Shown in pieces: positions 56,880-64,000 of a DNA stretch of 64,000 bases. Made by a program: the position numbers and the translations under genes. The notes beneath the pieces are model-generated. The model had not been told where the DNA came from. It saw only the letters and a program-made list of their open reading frames with translations, and made no database searches. The stretch comes from Enterobacter wuhouensis (GTDB lineage Bacteria > Pseudomonadota > Gammaproteobacteria > Enterobacterales > Enterobacteriaceae): positions 62,001 to 126,000 of the forward strand of contig NZ_SJOO01000003.1 of the NCBI RefSeq assembly GCF_004331265.1. The letters are read 5' to 3'. The stretch's first letter is position 1; every line of letters starts with the position of its first letter.

Positions 56880-59054
56880 ATGAGCGCAATTTCCCTGATC
56901 CAGCCGGATCGTGACCTCTTCTCCTGGCCCCAGTACTGGGCGGCCTGCTTTGGACCGGCGCCGTTCCTGCCGATGTCCCGCGAAGAGATGGACCAACTGG
57001 GCTGGGATAGCTGCGACATCATTCTGGTCACGGGCGATGCGTACGTTGACCACCCGAGCTTTGGCATGGCCATCTGTGGCCGTATGCTCGAAGCGCAGGG
57101 CTTCCGCGTGGGGATCATCTCCCAGCCTGACTGGAACAGCAAAGACGACTTTATGCGTCTGGGCAAGCCGAACCTGTTCTTCGGCGTGACCGCAGGCAAC
57201 ATGGACTCGATGATTAACCGCTACACCGCCGACCGCAAGCTGCGCCACGACGACGCCTACACTGCCGATAACGTGGCGGGCAAACGTCCGGACCGCGCGA
57301 CTCTCGTCTACACCCAGCGATGCAAAGAAGCATGGAAAGACGTGCCGGTCATCCTGGGCGGGATCGAGGCGAGCCTTCGCCGTACCGCGCACTACGACTA
57401 CTGGTCAGATACCGTGCGCCGTTCGGTGCTGGTAGATTCCAAAGCCGACATGCTGATCTTCGGCAACGGTGAACGTCCGCTGGTGGAAGTGGCGCACCGT
57501 CTGGCGCAGGGCGAACCGGTTGGCGACATCCGCGACGTGCGCAACACTGCGATCATGGTAAAAGAAGCGCTGCCGGGCTGGAGCGGGGTAGATTCTCGCA
57601 TCATCGACATGCCGGGCAAAATCGACCCAATCCCGCACCCGTACGGCGAAGATCTGCCGTGTGCGGACAACAAGCCGGTTGAGCCGAAAAAAGCCGAAGC
57701 CAAAGCCGTTGTGGTACAGCCGCCGCGTCCGAAGCCGTGGGAAAAGACCTACGTTCTGCTGCCGTCCTTCGAGAAGGTGAAAAGCGACAAGGTGCTCTAC
57801 GCGCACGCCTCGCGTATTCTGCACCACGAAACCAACCCGGGCTGCGCCCGCGCGCTGATGCAAAAGCACGGCGAGCGCTATATCTGGGTTAACCCGCCGG
57901 CGATCCCGCTCTCTACCGAAGAGATGGACAGCGTCTTTGCCCTGCCGTACAAGCGCGTGCCGCACCCGGCGTACGGCAACGCCCGTATCCCGGCGTATGA
58001 GATGATCCGCTTCTCGATCAACATCATGCGCGGCTGCTTCGGCGGCTGCTCCTTCTGCTCCATTACCGAGCACGAAGGCCGTATTATTCAGAGCCGCTCC
58101 GAGGATTCGATCGTCAACGAGATCGAAGCCATTCGCGACACGGTGCCGGGCTTTACCGGCATCATCTCCGATCTGGGTGGCCCGACCGCCAACATGTACA
58201 TGCTGCGCTGCAAGTCGCCGCGCGCGGAGCAAACCTGCCGTCGTCTTTCGTGCGTTTACCCGAGCATCTGCGAGCATATGGACACCAACCACGAGCCGAC
58301 GATCAACCTCTACCGCCGCGCGCGCGACCTGAAGGGCATCAAGAAGATCCTGATCGCGTCCGGCGTGCGTTACGACATTGCGGTAGAAGATCCGCGCTAC
58401 ATCAAAGAGCTGGCGACGCACCACGTCGGCGGCTATCTGAAGATCGCGCCGGAGCACACCGAAGAAGGCCCGCTGTCGAAAATGATGAAGCCGGGTATGG
58501 GCAGCTACGACCGCTTTAAGGAGCTGTTCGACACCTACTCGAAGCAGGCGGGTAAAGAGCAGTATCTGATCCCGTACTTCATCTCTGCCCATCCGGGCAC
58601 GCGCGATGAGGATATGGTTAACCTGGCGCTGTGGCTGAAGCAGCGCCGCTTCCGTCTGGATCAGGTGCAGAACTTCTACCCGTCGCCGCTCGCCAACTCG
58701 ACGACCATGTATTACACCGGCAAAAACCCGCTGAGCAAGATTGGCTATAAGAGTGAAGACGTGGTGGTGCCTAAAGGGGATAAGCAGCGCCGTCTGCATA
58801 AAGCGCTGCTGCGCTATCACGATCCGAAAAACTGGCCGCTGATCCGCCAGGCGCTGGAAGACATGGGTAAAAAACACCTGATCGGCTCGCGTCGTGACTG
58901 TCTGGTGCCTGCGCCGACGCTGGATGAGATGCGCGAAGCGCGCCGTCAGAACCGCCACACGCGCCCGGCGCTGACCAAGCACACGCCGATTGTGCATCAG
59001 CGTTCGAACGGTGGGGCGGGAACGAAGAAGAGCGTAAAACGTAAGATCGGTTAA
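56880..59054 (+). CDS. ygiQ: YgiQ family radical SAM protein
   Basis: Radical S-adenosylmethionine enzyme of unknown reaction, 724 residues (E. coli about 739). N-terminal UPF0313 domain ([40 protein letters not shown]), central radical SAM domain with the 4Fe-4S cluster motif C-x3-C-x2-C in [18 protein letters not shown] near residues 385-392, and a C-terminal basic tail ([13 protein letters not shown]). Conserved cysteines in [20 protein letters not shown] may bind a second metal. Monocistronic; ends at a REP pair that can also act as terminator. Confidence 0.95.
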   Translation: MSAISLIQPDRDLFSWPQYWAACFGPAPFLPMSREEMDQLGWDSCDIILVTGDAYVDHPSFGMAICGRMLEAQGFRVGIISQPDWNSKDDFMRLGKPNLFFGVTAGNMDSMINRYTADRKLRHDDAYTADNVAGKRPDRATLVYTQRCKEAWKDVPVILGGIEASLRRTAHYDYWSDTVRRSVLVDSKADMLIFGNGERPLVEVAHRLAQGEPVGDIRDVRNTAIMVKEALPGWSGVDSRIIDMPGKIDPIPHPYGEDLPCADNKPVEPKKAEAKAVVVQPPRPKPWEKTYVLLPSFEKVKSDKVLYAHASRILHHETNPGCARALMQKHGERYIWVNPPAIPLSTEEMDSVFALPYKRVPHPAYGNARIPAYEMIRFSINIMRGCFGGCSFCSITEHEGRIIQSRSEDSIVNEIEAIRDTVPGFTGIISDLGGPTANMYMLRCKSPRAEQTCRRLSCVYPSICEHMDTNHEPTINLYRRARDLKGIKKILIASGVRYDIAVEDPRYIKELATHHVGGYLKIAPEHTEEGPLSKMMKPGMGSYDRFKELFDTYSKQAGKEQYLIPYFISAHPGTRDEDMVNLALWLKQRRFRLDQVQNFYPSPLANSTTMYYTGKNPLSKIGYKSEDVVVPKGDKQRRLHKALLRYHDPKNWPLIRQALEDMGKKHLIGSRRDCLVPAPTLDEMREARRQNRHTRPALTKHTPIVHQRSNGGAGTKKSVKRKIG

Positions 59055-59065
59055 ACCTGTAACAA

Positions 59066-59144
59066 TGCCCGGTGGCGCTGCGCTTACCGGGCCTACAGGT
59101 CATCGCGTAGGCCGGGTAAGGCGAAGCCGCCACCCGGCTTTTTT
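59066..59144. repeat. REP/BIME pair between ygiQ and dkgA, with terminator
   Basis: REP units at 59066-59097 and 59107-59138 in inverted orientation. The second, GCCGGGT..ACCCGGC, is followed by TTTTTT, so it probably terminates ygiQ. Confidence 0.85.
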
Positions 59145-59150
59145 ACGCGA

Positions 59151-59978
59151 CTACCCGCCAAACTGGTCCGGGTCCGGCCCAAGCCGCTTGCCCTTATCCA
59201 GCTTCGCAATCTCACCCAGCTCATCTTTATCCAGGCGGAAATCCCAGACGTCGAAGTTCTCGGCGATGCGCGACGGGGTGACCGATTTCGGGATCACCAC
59301 CAGGCCGCTGTCCAGATGCCAGCGAATGACGATTTGCGCCGGGGTCTTGCCGTATTTATCCGCCAGGTCGCGGATAATTTTCTGATCGAATACCCCTTCG
59401 CCGCCCTGCGCCAGCGGGCTCCAGGACTCGGTCTGGATCTTGTGCGTGGCGTTCCAGGCGTGCAGCTGGCGCTGCTGCATCAGCGGGTGCAGCTCAATCT
59501 GGTTGATCACCGGCGCGACGCCCGTCTCATCAATCAGGCGCTGCAGGTGGTGCACCTGGAAGTTACATACGCCGATGCTTTTCACCAGCCCCTCTTTTTG
59601 CAGCTCAATCATACCCTTCCAGGCATCCACATAATGATCGATAGCCGGAACAGGCCAGTGCATCAGGTACAGGTCCACGAAATCGAGCTGGAGCTTATCC
59701 AGACTTTCCTGTAGGGCTTCATGAGGGCGTTTCTGATCGTCATTCCACAGCTTGGTGGTAATGAAAAGGTCGTCGCGGGGCATGCCGGCGCTGGCCAGCG
59801 CCTTACCCACGCCGTCTTCATTTTTGTATGCGGCGGCGGTATCGATGGAACGATAGCCGACTTCCAGGGCTTTATGAATGGCGGACACGACCTCGTCGTT
59901 ACCGGCTTTCCATACGCCTAGCCCCAGCTGGGGCATCACGTTGCCGTCCTGCAGCTTGATTACGGTTTGGTTTGCCAT
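59151..59978 (-). CDS. dkgA: 2,5-didehydrogluconate reductase A / methylglyoxal reductase DkgA
   Basis: NADPH-dependent aldo-keto reductase acting on 2,5-diketo-gluconate, methylglyoxal and furfural. The 275-residue protein equals the E. coli length. AKR catalytic residues are in context: [16 protein letters not shown] (Asp, Tyr), [10 protein letters not shown] (Lys), [10 protein letters not shown] (His); the cofactor region [15 protein letters not shown] is intact. It lies downstream of yqhD, 105 bp apart, and in E. coli both are activated by YqhC in response to aldehydes. Confidence 0.97.
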   Translation of the reverse strand: MANQTVIKLQDGNVMPQLGLGVWKAGNDEVVSAIHKALEVGYRSIDTAAAYKNEDGVGKALASAGMPRDDLFITTKLWNDDQKRPHEALQESLDKLQLDFVDLYLMHWPVPAIDHYVDAWKGMIELQKEGLVKSIGVCNFQVHHLQRLIDETGVAPVINQIELHPLMQQRQLHAWNATHKIQTESWSPLAQGGEGVFDQKIIRDLADKYGKTPAQIVIRWHLDSGLVVIPKSVTPSRIAENFDVWDFRLDKDELGEIAKLDKGKRLGPDPDQFGG

Positions 59979-59997
59979 TTTTCCTCCTTCAGGTACG

Positions 59998-60024
59998 CAT
60001 CGTCGGAGGACTACTCCGACGATG
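59998..60024. promoter_or_regulatory. Perfect 11-bp stem-loop between yqhD and dkgA
   Basis: Arms CATCGTCGGAG / CTCCGACGATG around GACTA, 20 bp before the dkgA start codon. It could stabilise or process the intercistronic mRNA; it is not followed by a T-run. Confidence 0.6.
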
Positions 60025-60083
60025 TGGTGTGCATTAAGTCTGGACGAAATGTCAAAAAACGAAAGTCAGGATCTCAAAAACGC

Positions 60084-61247
60084 CTAGCGTGCCGCTTCGT
60101 AGATGCGGCGGCTCACGTCCAGCGTGATGTCGCCATGCTCGCCCAGCTGGGTCATGCCGTGCTCTTCCAGTTTCGCCAGCAGGGCAGGGATGGAGCTGCC
60201 GTCCAGACCGTAGCCGGAGAGACGCGTTGGCACGCCCAGGCTTTCAAAGAAGCTGCGGGTCGCTTCGATGGCGGCATCGATACGCGCATCGTCCGAACCC
60301 TCGGTGATATTCCACACGCGTTCGGCGTACTGCAGCAGCTTCGCGCGTTTGGCGTCGCGTTTTTCATTCCACAGGGCAGGCAGAACGACGGCCAGCGTCT
60401 GGGCGTGGTCCAGACCGTGCATCGCCGTCAGCTCGTGGCCCAGCATGTGGGTTGCCCAGTCCTGCGGCACGCCTGCGCCGATCAGGCCGTTCAGCGCCTG
60501 AGTAGCTGCCCACATGACGTTAGCACGCACGTCATAGTTTTCCGGTTCTTTCAGCGCTTTCGGACCATCTTCAACCAGCGTCAGCAGAATGCCTTCCGCG
60601 AAACGATCCTGAATTTTAGCATCCACCGGATACGTCACGTACTGCTCAACGGTGTGAACAAAGGCATCCACCACGCCGTTCGCCACCTGACGCGCAGGCA
60701 GGGTGTAGGTGTAAACCGGATCGAGGATCGCGAATACAGGCTGAACGTGTTCGTTCATAAAGGCCTGTTTGTCGCCCGTGGTTTTACGGGAGATAACGGC
60801 ACCTTTGTTGGATTCAGAGCCGGTGGCTGGCAGAGTCAGCACGGAGCCCATTGGGATCGCGCTTTTAATGTCGCTGCCGCGGGTTTCCAGAATGTGCCAC
60901 GGATCGATGCCGTCAGCGTAGCGCGCTGCCGCCGCGATGAATTTGGTGCCGTCCAGCACGGAGCCGCCGCCAACGGCCAGCAGGAAGGTAATCTTCTCTT
61001 CGCGGGCGATTTTCACCGCGTTCATCAGCGTTTCGTAAGACGGGTTTGGCTCGATGCCGCCGAACTCACGCACGTCCAGGCCTTCCAGCGCGCTGTAGAC
61101 CTGATCCAGCACGCCGGTTTTTTTCACGCTGCCGCCGCCGTAGGTGATCAGCACGCGGGCGTCAGAGGGGATTTGATCGCGCAGGTCGGCGATGGCGTCT
61201 TTACCAAACAAAATGCGGGTTGGGGTGTGAAGATTGAAGTTGTTCAT
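60084..61247 (-). CDS. yqhD: NADPH-dependent alcohol dehydrogenase / aldehyde reductase YqhD
   Basis: Zinc-dependent group III (iron-type) dehydrogenase that reduces short aldehydes such as those from lipid peroxidation, butanal and furfural. The 387-residue protein equals the E. coli length and begins [20 protein letters not shown]. The cofactor-binding [15 protein letters not shown] and the metal ligands (D in [13 protein letters not shown]198-type; [15 protein letters not shown]) are present. It is the first gene of yqhD-dkgA and diverges from its activator gene yqhC across 195 bp. Confidence 0.98.
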   Translation of the reverse strand: MNNFNLHTPTRILFGKDAIADLRDQIPSDARVLITYGGGSVKKTGVLDQVYSALEGLDVREFGGIEPNPSYETLMNAVKIAREEKITFLLAVGGGSVLDGTKFIAAAARYADGIDPWHILETRGSDIKSAIPMGSVLTLPATGSESNKGAVISRKTTGDKQAFMNEHVQPVFAILDPVYTYTLPARQVANGVVDAFVHTVEQYVTYPVDAKIQDRFAEGILLTLVEDGPKALKEPENYDVRANVMWAATQALNGLIGAGVPQDWATHMLGHELTAMHGLDHAQTLAVVLPALWNEKRDAKRAKLLQYAERVWNITEGSDDARIDAAIEATRSFFESLGVPTRLSGYGLDGSSIPALLAKLEEHGMTQLGEHGDITLDVSRRIYEAAR

Positions 61248-61442
61248 TGCTCGTTCCCTTGTGTGGGTGAAAAACCGCGGTGGCGCAGATGGCTACCTGA
61301 TGCTGCACATTGTGGCCGCGCGGCGCTATCCTCTCAATGCACATTCCTGCCGATGTCTTGCCCATTTCTACAGGGCGCTGGAGAATCCACGAGAAAATGC
61401 GCACACTGTATGGGTCGGAAACCGTACCCGGAGTCAGAAAAA

Positions 61443-62342
61443 ATGCACCGCGATGAAATCTGTTTACAGCTCACCTCTCAGATTAAAAGGCTGATAGATA
61501 AGGATAATCTCTCTGTCGAGCTGCTGCCCGATATCCGCCTGCTCTACGGTACGCAGCCAGGTGCACGCACCCCGGTGATGTACCAGCCCGGCATCGTTTT
61601 TCTCTTTTCCGGCCATAAAATTGGCTATATCAACGAGCGCGTGTTCCGCTACGACACCAATGAATATCTGCTTCTGACCGTACCTTTACCCTTCGAATGT
61701 GAAACCTTCGCGACAGAGGCGGTGCCGCTGGCCGGTATTCGCGTCAACGTCGATATCCTCCAGCTGCAGGAGCTGCTGATGGATATTGGCGAAGACGAGC
61801 TTTTCCAGCCGTCGATGGCGGCAAGCGGGATTAACTCAGCGACGCTGTCGGAGGAGATCCTCTGCGCCATTGAACGTCTGCTGGACGTGATGGAGAGGCC
61901 GCTGGATGCTCGCATTCTCGGCAAACAGATCGTCCGCGAGATCCTTTACCACGTGCTGCTGGGGCCGGGCGGCGGGGCGCTGCTGGCGCTGGTGAGTCGT
62001 CAGACGCACTTCAGCCTGATCAGCCGCGTGCTGAAGCGCATTGAGAGCCAGTACACGGAAAACCTCAGCGTTGACCAGCTGGCGGCGGAGGCGAACATGA
62101 GCGTCTCGGCGTTCCATCACAATTTTAAGTCAGTCACCAGCACCTCGCCGCTGCAGTACCTCAAAACCTACCGGCTGCACAAGGCGCGTATGCTGATGAT
62201 CCACGACGGCATGAAGGCCAGCGCGGCGGCGATGCGGGTTGGGTACGAAAGTGCGTCGCAGTTCAGTCGGGAGTTTAAGCGTTACTTCGGCGTTACGCCG
62301 GGGGAAGATGCGTCGCGCATCAGAACCATGCAGGGAGCTTAG
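61443..62342 (+). CDS. yqhC: AraC family transcriptional activator YqhC
   Basis: Activator of yqhD-dkgA in response to aldehydes. From the ATG at 61443 it has 299 residues ([20 protein letters not shown]), preceded by GGAGTCAGAAAAA; longer annotations of E. coli YqhC include about 19 upstream residues, and an in-frame ATG at 61410 could serve likewise. N-terminal AraC_N domain ([40 protein letters not shown]) and a C-terminal double HTH ([40 protein letters not shown]). A much longer frame runs through this gene from 59967 but is antisense to dkgA and yqhD. Confidence 0.95.
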   Translation: MHRDEICLQLTSQIKRLIDKDNLSVELLPDIRLLYGTQPGARTPVMYQPGIVFLFSGHKIGYINERVFRYDTNEYLLLTVPLPFECETFATEAVPLAGIRVNVDILQLQELLMDIGEDELFQPSMAASGINSATLSEEILCAIERLLDVMERPLDARILGKQIVREILYHVLLGPGGGALLALVSRQTHFSLISRVLKRIESQYTENLSVDQLAAEANMSVSAFHHNFKSVTSTSPLQYLKTYRLHKARMLMIHDGMKASAAAMRVGYESASQFSREFKRYFGVTPGEDASRIRTMQGA

Positions 62343-62350
62343 GCGTTTTT

Positions 62351-62386
62351 CCCTCTCCCCTGTGGGGAGAGGGTCAGGGTGAGGGG
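62351..62386. repeat. Palindromic repeat, CCCTCTCCC family
   Basis: CCCTCTCCCCTGTGGGGAGA.. with GGGTCAGGGTGAGGGG between the convergent yqhC and yghB genes; the hairpin may end both transcripts. Confidence 0.8.
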
Positions 62387-62387
62387 A

Positions 62388-63047
62388 TCACGCGCTGCAG
62401 TACTTCTTCTTAATCACCACCGCAATCGTCCCCACCAGTCCGGCAACCAGCAGAAAGATCGGCAGCACCATCAGGAAGGTCATCACCTGATCTTCGTGAT
62501 GTTTCACAAACGGGATCATGTTCAGCGCATAGCCGAGCGTGGTCACCACGCCAACCCACAGCAGGGCGCTCAGCCAGTTAAAGAACTGGAAGCGGCGGTT
62601 CGACAGCCCGGAGATGCCCGCCATCGTAGGCAGAAGCGTGCGAACGAATGCCAGGAAACGCCCGGCCAGCAGCGCCAGAAGGCCGTGACGATCAAACATG
62701 CAGGTCGCGCGCTGATGGTATTTATGCGGCAGCTGCGCCAGCCAGCCTTTCACCACGCGGGTGTTGCCCAGCCAGCGGCCCTGCAGATAGCTCAGCCAGC
62801 AGCCCAGGCTGGCGGCAGACGTCAGGATAACCATCGTCGGGGTGAAGTCCATAACGCCTTTACCGATCAGCGCCCCTGCAAGCAAAAGCAGGCTGTCGCC
62901 GGGTAAAAATGAGGCTGGCAGCAGTCCATTTTCCAGAAACAGGGTAGCGAACATCACGAAGTAGACAATGCCTACGACGTGAGGATCGGCCAGCGCGGCA
63001 AAATCGTGTTGCCAGAGCGCGGCAATAATATCTTGAATAACAGCCAT
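62388..63047 (-). CDS. yghB: DedA family inner-membrane protein YghB
   Basis: DedA/SNARE-associated membrane protein, 219 residues as in E. coli, where YghB and YqjA are jointly needed for normal membrane physiology, cell division at high temperature and drug tolerance. Family motifs are [28 protein letters not shown], and [18 protein letters not shown] with the conserved arginine. About five hydrophobic segments are seen. It shares its orientation with metC downstream of which it lies, separated by 143 bp. Confidence 0.96.
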   Translation of the reverse strand: MAVIQDIIAALWQHDFAALADPHVVGIVYFVMFATLFLENGLLPASFLPGDSLLLLAGALIGKGVMDFTPTMVILTSAASLGCWLSYLQGRWLGNTRVVKGWLAQLPHKYHQRATCMFDRHGLLALLAGRFLAFVRTLLPTMAGISGLSNRRFQFFNWLSALLWVGVVTTLGYALNMIPFVKHHEDQVMTFLMVLPIFLLVAGLVGTIAVVIKKKYCSA

Positions 63048-63190
63048 GGACTTTCCTGTGGAACAGCATTTATAGCACTATTGTACTCCCTAATTCGCGC
63101 GTTAGGTTTGATCGCGGGCGCAAGTCATGCAGACTTTTCTTGTGGCGGTGTTCACGAAAGCGTCCAGGGAGTGCATTTTCAGCCAGCACT

Positions 63191-64000
63191 CTACACGATA
63201 CGCGCAAATCCCGCCGCTAAATCGGCAATTAAATCGTCCACATCTTCTAAACCAATATGCAATCGGATCAGGGTTCCGCTGAAATCCACTCTGCCGCCGG
63301 GGCGCAGTTCCGCGATCTGCTCAGGCTGGTTTGGCAGGATCAGCGATTCAAACCCGCCCCACGAATAGGCCATGCTGAAGAGGGTAAAATTATCCAGATA
63401 GCTTGCCAGCTCGTCATTGCTCAGCCGTTTTCTTAGAACGAACGAGAACAGGCCGCTGCTGCCCGTAAAGTCGCGTTGCCAGAATTCGTGGCCTTTGCTG
63501 CCGGGCAGCGCCGGATGATTCACGCGCTCAACCTGAGGATGCTGGGCCAGCCACTCGGCGACCTTCAGGCTGCTCTCATGATGCTGGCGCAGGCGCACCC
63601 CCAGCGTGCGGATGCCGCGGCTGGTCATGTAGGCCGTATCGGCATCCACCATCTGACCCATCAGATAGGCATTTTCGCGCAGCTGGTCCCAGCAGCGCGC
63701 GTTGGACACCGCCGTGCCGATCATGCCGTCGGAGTGGCCAATCAAATATTTGGTTGCCGCCTGAATGGAGATATCAATATCGAATTCCAGCGCCTTAAAC
63801 AGCACGCCCGCCGCCCAGGTATTGTCGATCATGATAATCGCCTCTGGCGCTTTGCTGCGCACCGCCTTCACGATGGCGGGAACGTCGTGGACTTCCATGG
63901 TGATTGAACCTGGAGATTCCAGGAACACGATGCGCGTGTTCGGCTGAATAAGTTCTGCGATGCCTTCCCCAATCAGCGGGTCGAACCAGCCGGTGGTGAC
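63191..64000 (-). CDS. metC: Cystathionine beta-lyase MetC, C-terminal part (cut by window edge)
   Basis: PLP enzyme splitting cystathionine to homocysteine, pyruvate and ammonia in methionine synthesis. The visible 269 codons run from the window edge ([13 protein letters not shown]) to the stop codon. They include the segment before the cofactor ([18 protein letters not shown]), the PLP-lysine region [18 protein letters not shown], and the conserved end [20 protein letters not shown]. Sequence agrees closely with E. coli MetC (395 residues), so about a third of the protein is beyond the edge. Next to yghB, as in E. coli. Confidence 0.97.
   Translation of the reverse strand, partial: VTTGWFDPLIGEGIAELIQPNTRIVFLESPGSITMEVHDVPAIVKAVRSKAPEAIIMIDNTWAAGVLFKALEFDIDISIQAATKYLIGHSDGMIGTAVSNARCWDQLRENAYLMGQMVDADTAYMTSRGIRTLGVRLRQHHESSLKVAEWLAQHPQVERVNHPALPGSKGHEFWQRDFTGSSGLFSFVLRKRLSNDELASYLDNFTLFSMAYSWGGFESLILPNQPEQIAELRPGGRVDFSGTLIRLHIGLEDVDDLIADLAAGFARIV

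Noticed and set aside
57405-58997. A 530-codon minus-strand frame inside ygiQ
   Set aside because: Antisense shadow of a conserved radical SAM gene; the translation is rich in R, H and V without domain motifs.
59967-62342. A 791-codon open frame on the plus strand containing yqhC
   Set aside because: Its first 490 codons are antisense to dkgA, yqhD and their spacer and give a low-complexity, histidine- and glutamine-rich translation. Only the part from 61443 resembles a real protein (YqhC). GC-rich codon use on the opposite strand explains the long frame.

Overview
The window is a chromosomal segment of an enteric bacterium of the Enterobacteriaceae, most like the Enterobacter / Enterobacter cloacae-complex group. 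Gene order matches the E. coli segment from plsY to metC (plsY, folB, uppP, cca, ygiM, ygiF, glnE, hldE, ubiK, ribB, zupT, ygiD, ygiC, ygiB, tolC, nudF, yqiB, cpdA, yqiA, parE, ygiN, mdaB, qseC, qseB, ygiW, parC, plsC, ftsP, ygiQ, dkgA, yqhD, yqhC, yghB, metC). Urease (ureD at the left edge), foxA and a lineage-specific cargo block distinguish it from E. coli. Species cannot be fixed from the sequence alone.

Left part (1-13 kb): the 5' end of ureD, an MFS transporter with a CRP-like site, then housekeeping genes for phospholipid (plsY), folate (folB), undecaprenyl phosphate (uppP), tRNA CCA ends (cca), triphosphatase/GlnE, ADP-heptose (hldE), ubiquinone (ubiK) and riboflavin (ribB with an FMN riboswitch). 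Between ribB and zupT lies a complete four-gene chaperone-usher fimbrial operon (pilin, usher, chaperone, tip protein; ygiL/yqiGHI type). The glgS-yqiJK genes found nearby in E. coli are absent.

Middle (18-28 kb): zupT, ygiD, ygiCB, tolC (with a marbox), and the compact operon nudF-yqiB-cpdA-yqiA followed by parE.

Accessory block (28.4-48.3 kb), inserted between parE and ygiN, which are adjacent in E. coli. It has three modules. (1) A LuxR-type response regulator overlapping a 1050-residue BvgS-like hybrid kinase, followed by an enlarged DUF1090 periplasmic coiled-coil protein and an orphan, reduced usher that lacks the N-terminal chaperone-binding tail and the last C-terminal domain; five in-phase 7-bp repeats lie upstream of the regulator. 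(2) An iron module: ferrioxamine-type receptor foxA diverging from a FecCD-type ABC transporter whose last gene, an RpiR/SIS regulator, is coupled through a TTGA stop/start overlap. (3) A carbohydrate module: AraC regulator diverging from a DUF2264 protein, a LacY-type symporter and a GH88 unsaturated glucuronyl hydrolase. A Kbp (BON-LysM) gene closes the block.

Right part (48.4-64 kb): quinone genes ygiN-mdaB, the QseBC two-component system diverging from ygiW, topoisomerase IV subunit parC, plsC, ftsP, the radical SAM protein ygiQ, the YqhC-regulated aldehyde reductases yqhD-dkgA, yghB, and the 3' part of metC at the right edge. REP elements and a second GC-rich palindromic repeat family (CCCTCTCCCC..GGGGAGAGGG type) sit in intergenic regions, mostly between convergent genes. 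No tRNA, rRNA, CRISPR array, transposase or prophage gene was seen.
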